64,000 bases of DNA from Clostridium acidisoli DSM 12555 (GTDB lineage Bacteria; Bacillota; Clostridia; Clostridiales; Clostridiaceae). The translations under genes and the position numbers were made by a program. This document shows positions 42,741-52,662 of this stretch, piece after piece. The first letter of the stretch is position 1, and each line of letters opens with the position of its first letter. The stretch lies in NCBI RefSeq assembly GCF_900176305.1, contig NZ_FWXH01000002.1:930001-994000 (forward strand), given 5' to 3'. The notes below the pieces were generated by a model. That model was given only the letters and a program-made list of their open reading frames with translations, was not told where the DNA came from and ran no database searches.

Positions 42741-43916
42741 TTATAATAATTCCATAAATTTCTCTACAAACTCGTCTGCAGCTTTGTATTCTTTTTCTGC
42801 TGGTACAAATTTAAATTTTAAACCTTCTGGTACTACTTTAAATTTAAGACTTTTAAGTCTTTCTGTAAGCATTGGCACTCCTTCACCGCTCCAACCAAAC
42901 GATCCAAAGGCACCAGCTGCCTTTCCTCTATTTGTTATAGCTGAAACATGTGAAAGTAAATCCCAAGAAGGTTTTACAGCATCTTGGTTTATTGTAGGAG
43001 ACCCTATTAATAATCCGCTTGCAGCTTCTACAAGACTATTAGCCTCTTCTGGATCTATTTCGGTTATTTCATGTACCTCTGCTTTAACACCTTTTTTATT
43101 GATAACCTCAGCAAGATAGTTTGCCATAGCTTCTGTATTTCTATAGGCGCTTATATAAAATATTTGTACGTTTTTTTCACTTGTTTTTACCTTAGCCCAC
43201 TCTCTGTAAAGTTTAATATATTTGTCAACATCATTTATGTGTAGTGGTCCATGACTTGGTGCTACTATATCTAGCTTTAATCCCTCAATTTTATCTAATC
43301 CCATATTAACAAATCTCTTAAATGGGGACATTATAACATCAAAGTAATATTTCATTTCAGTTAGATAATCACCTGCACATATGTCCGCTATAGAATTTTC
43401 AGGGCAATAATGACACCCCATTACATCACAAGTAAACAATGTTTTTGCACCTTCAGCATATGTAAACATAGTATCTGGCCAATGTAAATTTGGTGCTGAT
43501 ATAAAGTTAAGTTTTGTTTTTCCAAGATCAAGTGTTCCAAGCGCTATAGCATCTTGATTTTTAAAGTCTTTATTTACAATTTCCTTTGCATAAGTAATTG
43601 CTGCCTTTGATGCAATAACTGTTGCCTCTGGATACGTTTTTATTAATTTAATTAAAGAACCACTATGGTCTAGTTCTGTATGTTGAACTATTATATAGTC
43701 AACTTTTCTTTCACCTATAACTTCTTTTATGTTTCCTAAAAATTCATCATAAAATCCATTTTTTACGGTATCAATTACTGCTACTTTTTCATCATCTATT
43801 AGATAAGAGTTATATGTACTTCCCTTTTTAGTTTCCATTATTATATCGAAAACTCTCAAATTTTCATCTTTTACTCCAACCCAATAAATATTTTCCTTAA
43901 TTTTCTCGCTACTCAT
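42741..43916 (-). CDS. Flavodiiron protein (FprA family A-type flavoprotein)
   Basis: A 391-residue protein that reduces O2 to water (or NO to N2O) in anaerobes, protecting against oxygen. The beta-lactamase-like domain (residues 1-245) carries the diiron ligands: HTELDH at residues 79-84, further His in [11 protein letters not shown] and the SHGPLH segment. The flavodoxin domain follows from about residue 250 ([18 protein letters not shown]). No rubredoxin domain is fused, so the electron donor is a separate rubredoxin or reductase. ATG follows TAGGAGGT. Single gene. Confidence 0.95.
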   Translation of the reverse strand: MSSEKIKENIYWVGVKDENLRVFDIIMETKKGSTYNSYLIDDEKVAVIDTVKNGFYDEFLGNIKEVIGERKVDYIIVQHTELDHSGSLIKLIKTYPEATVIASKAAITYAKEIVNKDFKNQDAIALGTLDLGKTKLNFISAPNLHWPDTMFTYAEGAKTLFTCDVMGCHYCPENSIADICAGDYLTEMKYYFDVIMSPFKRFVNMGLDKIEGLKLDIVAPSHGPLHINDVDKYIKLYREWAKVKTSEKNVQIFYISAYRNTEAMANYLAEVINKKGVKAEVHEITEIDPEEANSLVEAASGLLIGSPTINQDAVKPSWDLLSHVSAITNRGKAAGAFGSFGWSGEGVPMLTERLKSLKFKVVPEGLKFKFVPAEKEYKAADEFVEKFMELL

Positions 43917-44026
43917 CTAACCAACCTCCTAAAACATTTCATACTTATTCTATCACACTGAAAATTTTTTTCAATTGAGCATGTTCACAAGTTTGTTACA
44001 GCTATCATAAAGTCCAATACCTCAAA

Positions 44027-46309
44027 TTATATTATCAACGGCGAAATTTTATCTTCAAAACATACATATTCAAGATGCAACGCTCTTGTAAGTGCAACAT
44101 ATAATATTTTCTTGTCAAGTTCATTTTCTCCGTAATTTTTTTCGTTACAATTGTAAATTACACTGCAATCAAATTCAAGGCCTTTGGTCATATATGAAGG
44201 AATTATTATTTTTTCTAATTTTACATTTTTATCTGTATCTTTTATAATGTCCCATTTATAACTACTATGTTTCTTTAGAAATGTATTTATATACTTGCAT
44301 TCCTCATAAGTTCTTCCTATAACTGCAACGTTTTGTTTTCCACTTTCCTCACACATTTTAACAATGTCGTCCAATGTTTTTGCAAACTCTTTATTTCCTT
44401 TAAATTGAATAATCTCTGGTTCTTTTCCATGTCTTAAAACAGGTTTTGCAGGTTCTAAACAATTCTCCTGCTTAGATAACACTTTATTGGCAAAATCAAT
44501 TATTTCCACAGTAGAACGATAACTTTGAGTTAGCTGAACATAATTTGCAGAATCATTAAATACATCCTTTATGAGCTTCTCCCAGCTGTTTATTCCCTTA
44601 TAGTAATAAATGCCCTGACCAGTATCACCTACGATTGTAAATGAATCATTTAATGCCATATTTTTTATAACTGCATATTGAAATGCGCTGTAATCCTGCG
44701 CTTCATCTATAACTATATGTCTAAAAGTGAAACCTTCTGGAACTCCCTCAATTTTAAACTTTAAGTACATAATTGTAGTTAAATCATCACTGTCAATAAT
44801 TCCTTTTTCATTATTGCTTTCAAATTCGTTTATTACATATTCCCAAAGGTTTTTAGGTACTGACTTTTCTGCGACTTTTTCTAAAATTTCCTCATCCTTA
44901 AGCATTTTGTGTAATAACGCCTTTGTATCTGAATGTTTCCATTTTTCGAAATATTCCTCTATACCTTCTTTGGAAAGCTTAATGATTTGTTTCTTCTTAG
45001 CATCTCTCTCATCATATATTTCTATTATTTTTTTTCTTCTATCTGGACTGTCTTCTACAGTTTTTTTAATTCTTGCTATAATATATTCATAATTAAAAGA
45101 CATCTTCTCAATAAGTTCTGGCAATCTCTCTTTAATTTTTATTTTAAAATACCTCTTTATTTCATCTTTTCTTTTGTCTAAAGGTAAATGTGCCATATCT
45201 TTTATAAATAATCTTTTTATTTCAGCTGCTTTAAAAATAGTAATGCCGTCAACTTTAATATCCTCAGTTTCAGCATCTTGAATTTCAATATATCTTATGT
45301 ATCTGTCTAAAATTGTTTTGTAAAGAAGTGACCCTTTAAGTCTGCTGCTCTCTGTCAAATAATTTTGCTTTTCCTTTGATTCAATTACAGCGGAAAGTTT
45401 TTTGTCTTTAGTTAAGACCTTTCCTTTAATTTGAAGAGTTTTTACTGCAAGCTCCTCAAATGTAAGCTGCATAACCTTATCAATACCAAGACTTGGTAAA
45501 ACCATTGATATGTAATCTAAAAACAATTTGTTTGGAGCAATAACTAAAATATCTTTTCCACTTAAAGTTTTGTTATATTTATATAAAAGATACGCTAATC
45601 TATGTAATGCTATTGTAGTTTTTCCAGAACCTGCTGATCCTTGCACTATAAGTGGTAAATTTTTTCCTGCCCTTATTATATCATTTTGTTCTTTTTGAAT
45701 AGTTGCAACAACATCTTTAAGTTTGCTACTTACACTTTCTTCAAGATTTATTTTAAGGAACTCATCTGTAAGTGAATTTTCATTATCACCAGATTTTAAT
45801 ATTATCTCATTTATTCCTTCATCAAACGCATCAGTTAGTACACCATCTCTTATTAAAAATTTACGTTTTAAAGTTAATTCTCCATCAATAAATCCATCTG
45901 GAATTTCATAAGATGTTTCACCTTGTGTTTTACTATAATAAAGGTCTGCAATTGGAGCTCTCCAATCTATTACAATTTCATCTCCAGTTTTGCTATCTCC
46001 AAGACCGAATTTTCCTATATAAAAACTTTCATTATCTTTTCTTTTTTCTTTAAAATCAATTCTTGCAAAATAAGGTTGATCTTCTGCTTCTATGTATTTT
46101 TCTAAATTTTTGTGAGTTATCTCATATAATTTTTGGGATGTTTCTAGTTCTTCACTATATCTCCCCCTAGATTCTTTCTTTAACTCAGCAATTTTTTTCT
46201 TAAGTTCATTATCGTTTTCATCAGCTAAATGTATTTCTTTTTGTATCCAAGTTTTAGTGTCCTTAAGTCTCTTTTTTTCAAATTGAAAATCACTTTTTTC
46301 TATTGCCAT
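44027..46309 (-). CDS. helD: HelD-like RNA polymerase-associated helicase
   Basis: A 760-residue superfamily 1 helicase of the HelD group, which in Bacillus removes RNA polymerase from stalled complexes. The N-terminus is a long coiled coil (about residues 4-75) that reaches the polymerase channel. Walker A is VQGSAGSGKTTIALHRLAYL near residue 222, Walker B is HIVIDEAQDYSAFQ near residue 535, and the C-terminal motifs GLEFDCSVIYNCNEKNY and LYVALTRALHL close the helicase. ATG follows GAGGTGC. A second, diverged copy lies at 58151-60379. Confidence 0.9.
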   Translation of the reverse strand: MAIEKSDFQFEKKRLKDTKTWIQKEIHLADENDNELKKKIAELKKESRGRYSEELETSQKLYEITHKNLEKYIEAEDQPYFARIDFKEKRKDNESFYIGKFGLGDSKTGDEIVIDWRAPIADLYYSKTQGETSYEIPDGFIDGELTLKRKFLIRDGVLTDAFDEGINEIILKSGDNENSLTDEFLKINLEESVSSKLKDVVATIQKEQNDIIRAGKNLPLIVQGSAGSGKTTIALHRLAYLLYKYNKTLSGKDILVIAPNKLFLDYISMVLPSLGIDKVMQLTFEELAVKTLQIKGKVLTKDKKLSAVIESKEKQNYLTESSRLKGSLLYKTILDRYIRYIEIQDAETEDIKVDGITIFKAAEIKRLFIKDMAHLPLDKRKDEIKRYFKIKIKERLPELIEKMSFNYEYIIARIKKTVEDSPDRRKKIIEIYDERDAKKKQIIKLSKEGIEEYFEKWKHSDTKALLHKMLKDEEILEKVAEKSVPKNLWEYVINEFESNNEKGIIDSDDLTTIMYLKFKIEGVPEGFTFRHIVIDEAQDYSAFQYAVIKNMALNDSFTIVGDTGQGIYYYKGINSWEKLIKDVFNDSANYVQLTQSYRSTVEIIDFANKVLSKQENCLEPAKPVLRHGKEPEIIQFKGNKEFAKTLDDIVKMCEESGKQNVAVIGRTYEECKYINTFLKKHSSYKWDIIKDTDKNVKLEKIIIPSYMTKGLEFDCSVIYNCNEKNYGENELDKKILYVALTRALHLEYVCFEDKISPLII

Positions 46310-46409
46310 TTCAGCACCTCATTTCGTAAGAAAATTTTGTATATGCAACTTAATATTATATATCTACCGATTAATTTATTCAATAGTTGCACTGTTTATT
46401 TAATGTGCC

Positions 46410-47393
46410 TTAAACATAATTTTCTTTTCCTCTTATGGATACCTCTCCAGATATAAGTTCTTCAATTTCTCCACTCTCATATTGCACTACCAAACTTCCA
46501 TTTGTTTTAATATCAAGTGCATTTGCTTTTTTTGCTTCACCTTTTTTTATTACTCTTATTTCTTTTCCAATCAAAATAGATTTATTTTTACAAATTGAAA
46601 TAGATTCTGTAATATCGTCTTTCTCAACATAATTTTCATATAATCTTTCAAAATTATTCAAGATGTACCCCGTAAGCTTTTTCCTATCAACTGCCCTCTT
46701 TGTCTCTAATTTAAGCGAAGTTGCTACCTTGCTTACATCTTCTCCAAAATCTTCACTATCCACGTTTACATTAATACCAATTCCAAGCACTACATAATTA
46801 ACCATTGTAAGTTCACAGCTCATCTCAGTTAATATTCCACATACTTTTTTATTATTTATTATTATGTCATTTGGCCATTTTATGAGGCTTTCAATTCCCA
46901 TATTTAAAAGTGCATTATTAACTGCAGCTGCTCCAATTTGAGTTATTAGTGAAACTTTCATTGGTTCAACATCTGGTTTTAAAATAATCGACATCCAAAT
47001 TCCTTTATTTTTTGGTGATACGAAATTTCTTCCGAGCCTTCCTTTTCCACCTGTCTGTTCTTCACTTATTACTACCGTTCCATGTTTTGCTGCTAAAGCT
47101 AGGCTTTTCGCTTTCTCGTTTGTGGAACCTACAGTGTCAAAATGAACAACATTCCTTCCAATAGTTTCTGTTTCTAGTTGATCTTTAATTTCTTCATAAG
47201 TCAGAATATCCGGACATTTAAGGAGTTTATACCCAAGTTTTGGCACAGATTCTATTTCATAGCCTTCTTCCTTAAGCTTATTTATATACTTCCAAATGGC
47301 AGTTCTAGTTACCCCAAAACTTTCTCCAATATTACTTCCAGATACATATTCATCTTTATTTTTTTTTAATAATTTTAGCATATCACTTTTCAA
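46410..47393 (-). CDS. birA: Bifunctional biotin ligase/biotin operon repressor
   Basis: A 327-residue BirA. The N-terminal HTH_11 domain (residues 1-60, SGSNIGESFGVTRTAIWKYINKLKEEGYEI) binds DNA. The central domain holds the biotinyl-AMP site (DTVGSTNEKAKSLA; EEQTGGKGRLGRNFVSPKNKG; LIKWPNDIIINNKKVCGILTE). It attaches biotin to acetyl-CoA or pyruvate carboxylase and represses biotin genes. The start is TTG at 47393, with AGGAGG upstream. It begins four bases after the stop of the glycosyltransferase gene, on the same strand. Confidence 0.95.
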   Translation of the reverse strand: MKSDMLKLLKKNKDEYVSGSNIGESFGVTRTAIWKYINKLKEEGYEIESVPKLGYKLLKCPDILTYEEIKDQLETETIGRNVVHFDTVGSTNEKAKSLALAAKHGTVVISEEQTGGKGRLGRNFVSPKNKGIWMSIILKPDVEPMKVSLITQIGAAAVNNALLNMGIESLIKWPNDIIINNKKVCGILTEMSCELTMVNYVVLGIGINVNVDSEDFGEDVSKVATSLKLETKRAVDRKKLTGYILNNFERLYENYVEKDDITESISICKNKSILIGKEIRVIKKGEAKKANALDIKTNGSLVVQYESGEIEELISGEVSIRGKENYV

Positions 47394-47397
47394 AATT

Positions 47398-48657
47398 TTA
47401 CCTCCTACTAAATATATAAAAAATTCTACTTACAAACTGAACAAAGAAAAACACCATAACGAATATCAATGGGAAAAAATATCTGCTTTGTCCTTCTGTT
47501 ATAAATTGAGTTATGCTGAACATATAAAACAACATCAAAAGATACAGTTCAAATTTATAATTTATATTATTCTCATTATTTTTCTTTTTAAATATATCTA
47601 TAATTTTCATTACACTTAATATAAGAATATAAAAAAGTGCCGGTATAAAAATCAATTTTCTTATTAATTTAACACACTCTTGTAATAAATTTTTTTGTCC
47701 GTATGTGAAACCAGAACCTGGAAAAGTCCAAAAGGTATCTTCTGCCGCAAAATATGTATTTTTAAGTCTCATAAAACCTAGCTCCACAAACCTTTTAGGA
47801 TGTGTTTTTATCCATTTCATAGCTGCAGCCTTAAATATTTTACATCTAACAGCTCTATTACCATTTTTATACGCACTAGTTTTTACTACAGAATTCTCCA
47901 CATCACTTGAAGACATCCATCCACCAGTATTATTTTTAGAATTGTTATTTATGTAAAGCACCACTCCACTATTTGTTGAAACATATGTCAATTGATTCAT
48001 TAATTTTGAGTTTCTATATATAAGTGGAGATATTGTTAAAAGTGCAAAAACGAGCACTATTAAACTAGATATAACAGTTTTCTTTATTTTTCTACTGCAA
48101 ATTAAATCCACTAAAAATATTCCAAACACATATTCTAAAAATGACGCGTGTATAATTGTAATATAACCAGTTATAATTCCAATAAATATATATCTATATT
48201 TAAACTTACTTAAATATAAATGTGTTACTAAGAGTAACGCTGTTGTCATTAATATTTCCTTAGCTAAAATGCTGTTATAAAATATATTATTAGGAAACAA
48301 CACAAATAATAAAAAAGTTATCTTTCTGACATCTTCTCTTATTTTTATCTTTTTTAATATTTTATAAAACAAGATATAGGATATAAGTGTTAAAACAATG
48401 TTAAATATTTTTGCTTTAATTATTCCTGTCCCAAATATAAAATAAACAATTCCTAAAGTTATTGGATACCCAATTGCCTGTCTTGTATCTCCTAAGAAAC
48501 CACCCTTTGATATATCATTTGCTAGCTGGTTATAATAATTAAAGTCGGATATTGGTGTAGTCTTAATAAATATTACCCATAAAGCACTTAATATTATTCC
48601 AAATATAATAACTATATAATAGTAATATTTTTTTAATTTATCTACTAAAAGCTTCAT
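47398..48657 (-). CDS. GT-C fold membrane glycosyltransferase-like protein
   Basis: A 419-residue integral membrane protein with about ten helices. The TTPISDFNYYNQLANDI loop after helix 1 carries the acidic residues of GT-C (GT39/ArnT-like) enzymes, which use lipid-linked sugars outside the membrane. A long loop (about residues 235-300, NNTGGWMSSSD) follows helix 8. The substrate is unknown. ATG follows GAGGAGGG. It precedes birA with a four-base gap, probably by transcription only. Confidence 0.7.
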   Translation of the reverse strand: MKLLVDKLKKYYYYIVIIFGIILSALWVIFIKTTPISDFNYYNQLANDISKGGFLGDTRQAIGYPITLGIVYFIFGTGIIKAKIFNIVLTLISYILFYKILKKIKIREDVRKITFLLFVLFPNNIFYNSILAKEILMTTALLLVTHLYLSKFKYRYIFIGIITGYITIIHASFLEYVFGIFLVDLICSRKIKKTVISSLIVLVFALLTISPLIYRNSKLMNQLTYVSTNSGVVLYINNNSKNNTGGWMSSSDVENSVVKTSAYKNGNRAVRCKIFKAAAMKWIKTHPKRFVELGFMRLKNTYFAAEDTFWTFPGSGFTYGQKNLLQECVKLIRKLIFIPALFYILILSVMKIIDIFKKKNNENNINYKFELYLLMLFYMFSITQFITEGQSRYFFPLIFVMVFFFVQFVSRIFYIFSRR

Positions 48658-48689
48658 AAAATCCCTCCTCTTCGTATATTACCTAAATC

Positions 48690-48735
48690 AATAAAAATAG
48701 CGCTTCCTTTACACGAGGAAACGCACTATCTCCAT
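48690..48735 (-). terminator. Terminator of the PTS operon end
   Basis: On the minus strand AGTGCG and CGCTAT arms, extended by TTTCCTC/GAAGG-type pairing, are followed by a TTTTTATT run. It lies after the DUF956 stop codon. Confidence 0.75.
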
Positions 48736-48769
48736 ATTTTTGGCCTAATTTATACACATGGTAAATTTT

Positions 48770-49144
48770 TCAGCCTCTCTTAAATGCAGATTTCACCACT
48801 CGCTTTGCAACATCAAAAAAGCTTAATGAAGAAACCATCTTATTTGGATCAACATACTTTCGAACGCAACGAAGTACTTTTTTTGCTTCTTTAGAGGAAA
48901 ACGTATAGGTACCATTTTTCTTTGTTTTTATCGCATATCGTGGAATCCACTTTCCTTTTAATAATACGGAGGCAATGACACAGTCAACTTCTTCCCAAGG
49001 AATTTGAATATATTTATTAGTATTACGAGAATTATAAAACTCAAAGCCTTTATCGCCAATCATGATTTTTCCATACTCAGAAAGACCTGTAAAGGCTGTT
49101 CCATCAATTACTAAATCCACATTTTTATTGAGTGATTGAACCAT
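48770..49144 (-). CDS. manO: DUF956 (ManO) family protein of the mannose PTS
   Basis: A 124-residue cytoplasmic protein of the DUF956 group, which is almost always encoded beside mannose-family PTS genes and modulates their regulation. Family segments include NVDLVIDGTAFTGLSEYGKI, GDKGFEFYNSRN and IQIPWEEVDCVIASVLLKGKWI. The start is ATG 49144 after AAGAGG. It follows the IID gene by about 200 bp with a hairpin between, so expression may be partly separate. Confidence 0.88.
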   Translation of the reverse strand: MVQSLNKNVDLVIDGTAFTGLSEYGKIMIGDKGFEFYNSRNTNKYIQIPWEEVDCVIASVLLKGKWIPRYAIKTKKNGTYTFSSKEAKKVLRCVRKYVDPNKMVSSLSFFDVAKRVVKSAFKRG

Positions 49145-49308
49145 ATGATTTACCTCTTTTCTACTTATACACACATTTGTTTTTATTATATATTTATTAT
49201 ATATTTTTTATTCGTTTCTATCAAGCTGATGATGTTTTAAGATTTTAATTTGAATTTTCTTGGATATCTACAATGTTTAATTACCATTTTAACTATTTTA
49301 TATTTTAA

Positions 49309-49341
49309 CAAAAGCCTAGACTAAAAAGCCTAGGCTAAGTT
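49309..49341 (-). terminator. Hairpin between the IID gene and manO
   Basis: AGCCTAG and CTAGGCT arms enclose an A/T-rich loop; the minus strand then reads CTTTTGTT. It can terminate or reduce transcription into manO. Confidence 0.75.
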
Positions 49342-49348
49342 AAAAATA

Positions 49349-50260
49349 TTACATTAAGCCGATTAAGTGGAATACGATACCTATTGCGAATAATCCAAGG
49401 ATTATAACAATTGGTGATACTTTCTTCTTAAGTAGCCACATACAAATAAATGTTATTAATAATCCTGCAAGTCCAGGAATTAATGAATCCAAGTTGTTTT
49501 GAAGTGTTGTAATCTTATGATCAGTTAATGATAACCCACCTGCTTGTTGCATTAGAGCCTGTTTAACTCCATTTGTTCCAGCTGGAAGTTTACTCCAATC
49601 AATGAAGGCACCTTTACTTAACTGAACTGAAGATACTACTGGTGCAAATTTAACTGATACCCATCTATTAACTAGTGATCCCAAAATAAACATACCAAGG
49701 ATGGATGCTCCTTTTGTAACGTCTTGTAGTATTCCACCTGTTAAATCATCAGTAATATGAGAGCCTGCTTTGTATCCAAATTCTTGTGTATACCACATGA
49801 AGCCCATACGGATAATATTCCAAGCAACAAAGAATATTATTGGTCCAAGAATGTTACCACTAATTGCAAGAGAAGCAGCTAAAGCTCCTAAAATTGGTCT
49901 AACTGTAAACCAGAAAACTGGATCTCCAATACCTGCTAAAGGTCCCATCATACCAACCTTAACACCTTGAATAGTTACGTCATCAATTGGCGCACCGTTT
50001 GCACGTTCTTCTTCTAGGGCTAATGTTACACCAATTATTGGCGAAGCTAGATATGGATGAGTGTTAAAGAACTCTAAGTGACGTTTCATTGCAGCTACAC
50101 GTTCTTCCTTAGTCTTATATAATTTTTTAATTGCTGGAATTAATGTGAAAGCCCAACCACCACTTTGTGTTCTTTCATAATTCCAAGAACCTTGGATGAA
50201 AGTTGAACGCCACCAAACAGAAATACGATCTTTTTTTGATAATTTTAATTCATTTGCCAT
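49349..50260 (-). CDS. manZ: PTS mannose-family transporter, IID component
   Basis: A 303-residue IID subunit, which forms the membrane channel with IIC. Conserved parts: WRSTFIQGSWNYERTQSGGWAFTLIPAIKKLY near residue 15, NTHPYLASPIIGVTLALEEE near residue 60, and GPLAGIGDPVFWFTVRPILGALAASLA near residue 100. One C-terminal helix anchors it. ATG 50260 follows AAAGGAGAGG; the longer frame overlaps the preceding gene and is not needed. Fourth gene of the PTS operon. The sugar may be mannose, fructose, sorbose or glucose. Confidence 0.93.
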   Translation of the reverse strand: MANELKLSKKDRISVWWRSTFIQGSWNYERTQSGGWAFTLIPAIKKLYKTKEERVAAMKRHLEFFNTHPYLASPIIGVTLALEEERANGAPIDDVTIQGVKVGMMGPLAGIGDPVFWFTVRPILGALAASLAISGNILGPIIFFVAWNIIRMGFMWYTQEFGYKAGSHITDDLTGGILQDVTKGASILGMFILGSLVNRWVSVKFAPVVSSVQLSKGAFIDWSKLPAGTNGVKQALMQQAGGLSLTDHKITTLQNNLDSLIPGLAGLLITFICMWLLKKKVSPIVIILGLFAIGIVFHLIGLM

Positions 50261-50279
50261 TTTCGTGTCCTCTCCTTTC

Positions 50280-51068
50280 TTAGTATCTATCGATAATATC
50301 GCCCAATGGATCACCGGTATTTGAGCCACCACCATTACCTGAGCCGCCTTGTTTGCTAAGCGTTAAGTAAATAAGAGCTAAACATACTCCGATTGCACCT
50401 AGTCCGATAAGTGTAATTTGTGAAACAGTTGCTAATACAAATCCGATTGCAAAGAATGGCCATACTTCTCTTGTAGCCATCATGTTTATTACCATTGCAT
50501 AACCAACAGCAACAACCATTCCACCACCTATTGCTAAACCATCTGTTAACCAAGTAGGCATAGCTTGAAGTAATGAACGAATAGGGCCAGCACCAATTGC
50601 TAATATCAATACTGCTGGGATTGCAATACGTAAGCCCTGCAAAATAATAGCAATGACATGCCACATCTCAATTTTCCCCAGATTTCCTTCTTCAGCAGCA
50701 GCATCCATAAAATGTATAATAGCTGTAGCGATTGTACGAGTAATAATTGCTAATAATAGTCCTGCAACTGCTAGTGGAACTGCAATAGCTATAGCTGAAG
50801 AAACCCCTGCTTTACCTTGACCACCAAGAACTAAAATGATTGCAGATGCAACAGCTGCTACGGCAGCACCGATATTTGCCCAACCTAAGGCAATCATTTG
50901 AAGAGTACCGCCTAGGATCAGGCATGGTACTAAATTACCTGTAACTAAGCCGATTAACGTACAAGCAACTACTGGTTGATGGAATTCGAATTCATCCATA
51001 ACACCTTCCATACCAGCTAGAAATGCTACGAATACGACTAATATCATTTGAATAATATTTAGATTCAT
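50280..51068 (-). CDS. manY: PTS mannose-family transporter, IIC component
   Basis: A 262-residue membrane protein of the sorbose/mannose IIC type with about eight helices (FEFHQPVVACTLIGLVTGNLVPCLILGGTLQMIALGWANIG region; GMVVAVGYAMVINMMATREVWPFFAIGF region). It binds and translocates the sugar with IID. A glycine-rich tail (GGSGNGGGSN) ends the protein. ATG follows AAAGGAGG. Third gene of the operon, 36 bp after IIAB. Confidence 0.94.
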   Translation of the reverse strand: MNLNIIQMILVVFVAFLAGMEGVMDEFEFHQPVVACTLIGLVTGNLVPCLILGGTLQMIALGWANIGAAVAAVASAIILVLGGQGKAGVSSAIAIAVPLAVAGLLLAIITRTIATAIIHFMDAAAEEGNLGKIEMWHVIAIILQGLRIAIPAVLILAIGAGPIRSLLQAMPTWLTDGLAIGGGMVVAVGYAMVINMMATREVWPFFAIGFVLATVSQITLIGLGAIGVCLALIYLTLSKQGGSGNGGGSNTGDPLGDIIDRY

Positions 51069-51103
51069 GATTATTAATCCTCCTTTTTATTTAAATAGCT
51101 AGA

Positions 51104-52081
51104 TTATTTTAATTTATTTAATTCCTCTTGTGCCCTCTTTAAAATTTCGTCCATATTTCCGTTTGAATCACCTGGAACCTTACGAACATCAAAATCAAGT
51201 CCAGCTTTTTTAAGCTTATTGAAGGTATCAATATCTGCTTGATTAAAAGCAAGCACTTTGTTTGGTTGAACTTTACCTTGAGAATGAGCCATAGAACCAA
51301 CATTGATTGTCTTCAAAGGCACACCACCTTCTACTGCTCTAAGTACATCTTGTGGATTTTCAAAAAGAAGCAATGCACGTTGACCACCAAAATGCTGATC
51401 ATCTTTTGCAAGTTTAATCATTTGATTAATCGGAACAACATGAGCTTTAACACCAGGAGGGGCAGCTTGTTGAATCAACTTTTTACGAAGATCATCTTTA
51501 GCTACTGCATCTGACACTACAATAATTCTTGTAGGCTGCATAGTTTTTGTCCAAGCAGTCGCTACTTGACCATGAAGTAAACGAGAATCAATACGAGCTA
51601 AAACATATTTCATTAAACCTGGTGCACCTGCATTAGATTGTCCTGCAGAAGCTACAGAAGCCTTACCAGTATCTGCTGGTTCTAATTCTTCTGGTTTAAC
51701 TTTAACTCCTTCTCTAGCTGTTTTTAAGATATTAGCCGCAATTTCCTGTGCGGATTCCATTGAAAGACGTGAACCATAGGCTTCAATTACCATTGGAAGA
51801 TTCATACCAGCTACAATTGCCCACTTATCTTTGTGTTCTTCAAATAGACTGCTTGCTTGGTTGAATGGTGTACCACCCCAAAGATCAACTAAGAATAAAA
51901 CCTCATCTTGGTTGTCAAAGGACGCAATTGCATCTTTCATTTTTGCTTTAACATCATCAGGAGCTTCACTAGGCATCAACGTAACAGCTTTTACGTTTTC
52001 TTGTTCTCCGAAAATCATTGTACCAGATTGCAATATGCCTTTAGCAAATTCTCCGTGACTAGCAAGAATAATTCCTACCAT
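51104..52081 (-). CDS. manX: PTS mannose-family IIAB component
   Basis: A 325-residue phosphocarrier. IIA covers residues 1-130 with the phospho-His at His9 (ILASHGEFAKG) and the LFLVDLWGGTPFNQAS core. A linker rich in Ala, Gly and Ser (about residues 135-155) joins it to IIB, whose phospho-His is at His170 (ARIDSRLLHGQVATAW). It passes phosphate from HPr to the sugar. ATG follows AGGAGGT. It is the second gene of the unit; a perfect cre box lies 76 bp upstream, between it and the stand-alone IIB gene. Confidence 0.95.
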   Translation of the reverse strand: MVGIILASHGEFAKGILQSGTMIFGEQENVKAVTLMPSEAPDDVKAKMKDAIASFDNQDEVLFLVDLWGGTPFNQASSLFEEHKDKWAIVAGMNLPMVIEAYGSRLSMESAQEIAANILKTAREGVKVKPEELEPADTGKASVASAGQSNAGAPGLMKYVLARIDSRLLHGQVATAWTKTMQPTRIIVVSDAVAKDDLRKKLIQQAAPPGVKAHVVPINQMIKLAKDDQHFGGQRALLLFENPQDVLRAVEGGVPLKTINVGSMAHSQGKVQPNKVLAFNQADIDTFNKLKKAGLDFDVRKVPGDSNGNMDEILKRAQEELNKLK

Positions 52082-52156
52082 CTTTATACCTCCTATTTTT
52101 TATTTGTTACAGAAAAATTTATATAAAAGTTCTGAAGAACCTGTAACCAAAATTAA

Positions 52157-52171
52157 TGATATCGCTTACAT
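52157..52171 (-). promoter_or_regulatory. CcpA cre box
   Basis: On the minus strand ATGTAAGCGATATCA matches the consensus WTGNAANCGNWNNCW at all defined positions. It lies between the first (IIB) and second (IIAB) PTS genes, where it could block elongation or act on an internal promoter. hprK is also in the window. Confidence 0.8.
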
Positions 52172-52188
52172 TTAAAACCAATTAAACT

Positions 52189-52662
52189 TTATAGTTTTGA
52201 CATTAAACTTACTTTTAAATCTGAAGAAACTTTTCTTATTTCTAGTTCAATACCTCTTTCATTTAATTTCTTGAAAGCTTCAATATCTTTATTATCTACT
52301 GATACTGCATTAGTTATTTGCTTTTTTCCAGCTTTAAATGACATAGCACCAATGTTTACACTGTTTATTGGTACTCCACCTTCAACCATTCTTAAAACGT
52401 CAGTTGGATTAGTGAATAGAAATAGTACTTTATCCTCTTGGTTTTTTGCATTGTTATAGACCCTTATTGCTTTATTAATTCCTACAACACTTGCTTTTAT
52501 TCCTGGAGGTGCAACTTGCTCCAAAAGCATCTTCCTAATTGGATTCCTTTCTACATCGTCATTACATACAATTATTCTTTGACACTTTGTGTCTTTTGCC
52601 CAAATTGTTGCTACTTGACCATGTATTAATCTGTCATCGATTCTTGTAAGTACTATATTCAT
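52189..52662 (-). CDS. PTS mannose-family IIB component, stand-alone
   Basis: A 157-residue IIB domain with the phospho-His at residue 14 (TRIDDRLIHGQVATIWA) and the usual GVPINSVNIGAMSF segment. It duplicates the IIB half of the IIAB protein at about half identity by eye. It is the first gene after the sigma-54 promoter at 52853-52868, like the operons where a free IIB reports on sugar flux to LevR. ATG follows GAGGAGG. Confidence 0.93.
   Translation of the reverse strand: MNIVLTRIDDRLIHGQVATIWAKDTKCQRIIVCNDDVERNPIRKMLLEQVAPPGIKASVVGINKAIRVYNNAKNQEDKVLFLFTNPTDVLRMVEGGVPINSVNIGAMSFKAGKKQITNAVSVDNKDIEAFKKLNERGIELEIRKVSSDLKVSLMSKL

Noticed and set aside
50356-50664. A 102-codon minus-strand frame rich in Cys, Trp and Asn
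   Set aside because: It overlaps the IIC gene in another frame of the same strand; it is a shadow of its codon pattern.
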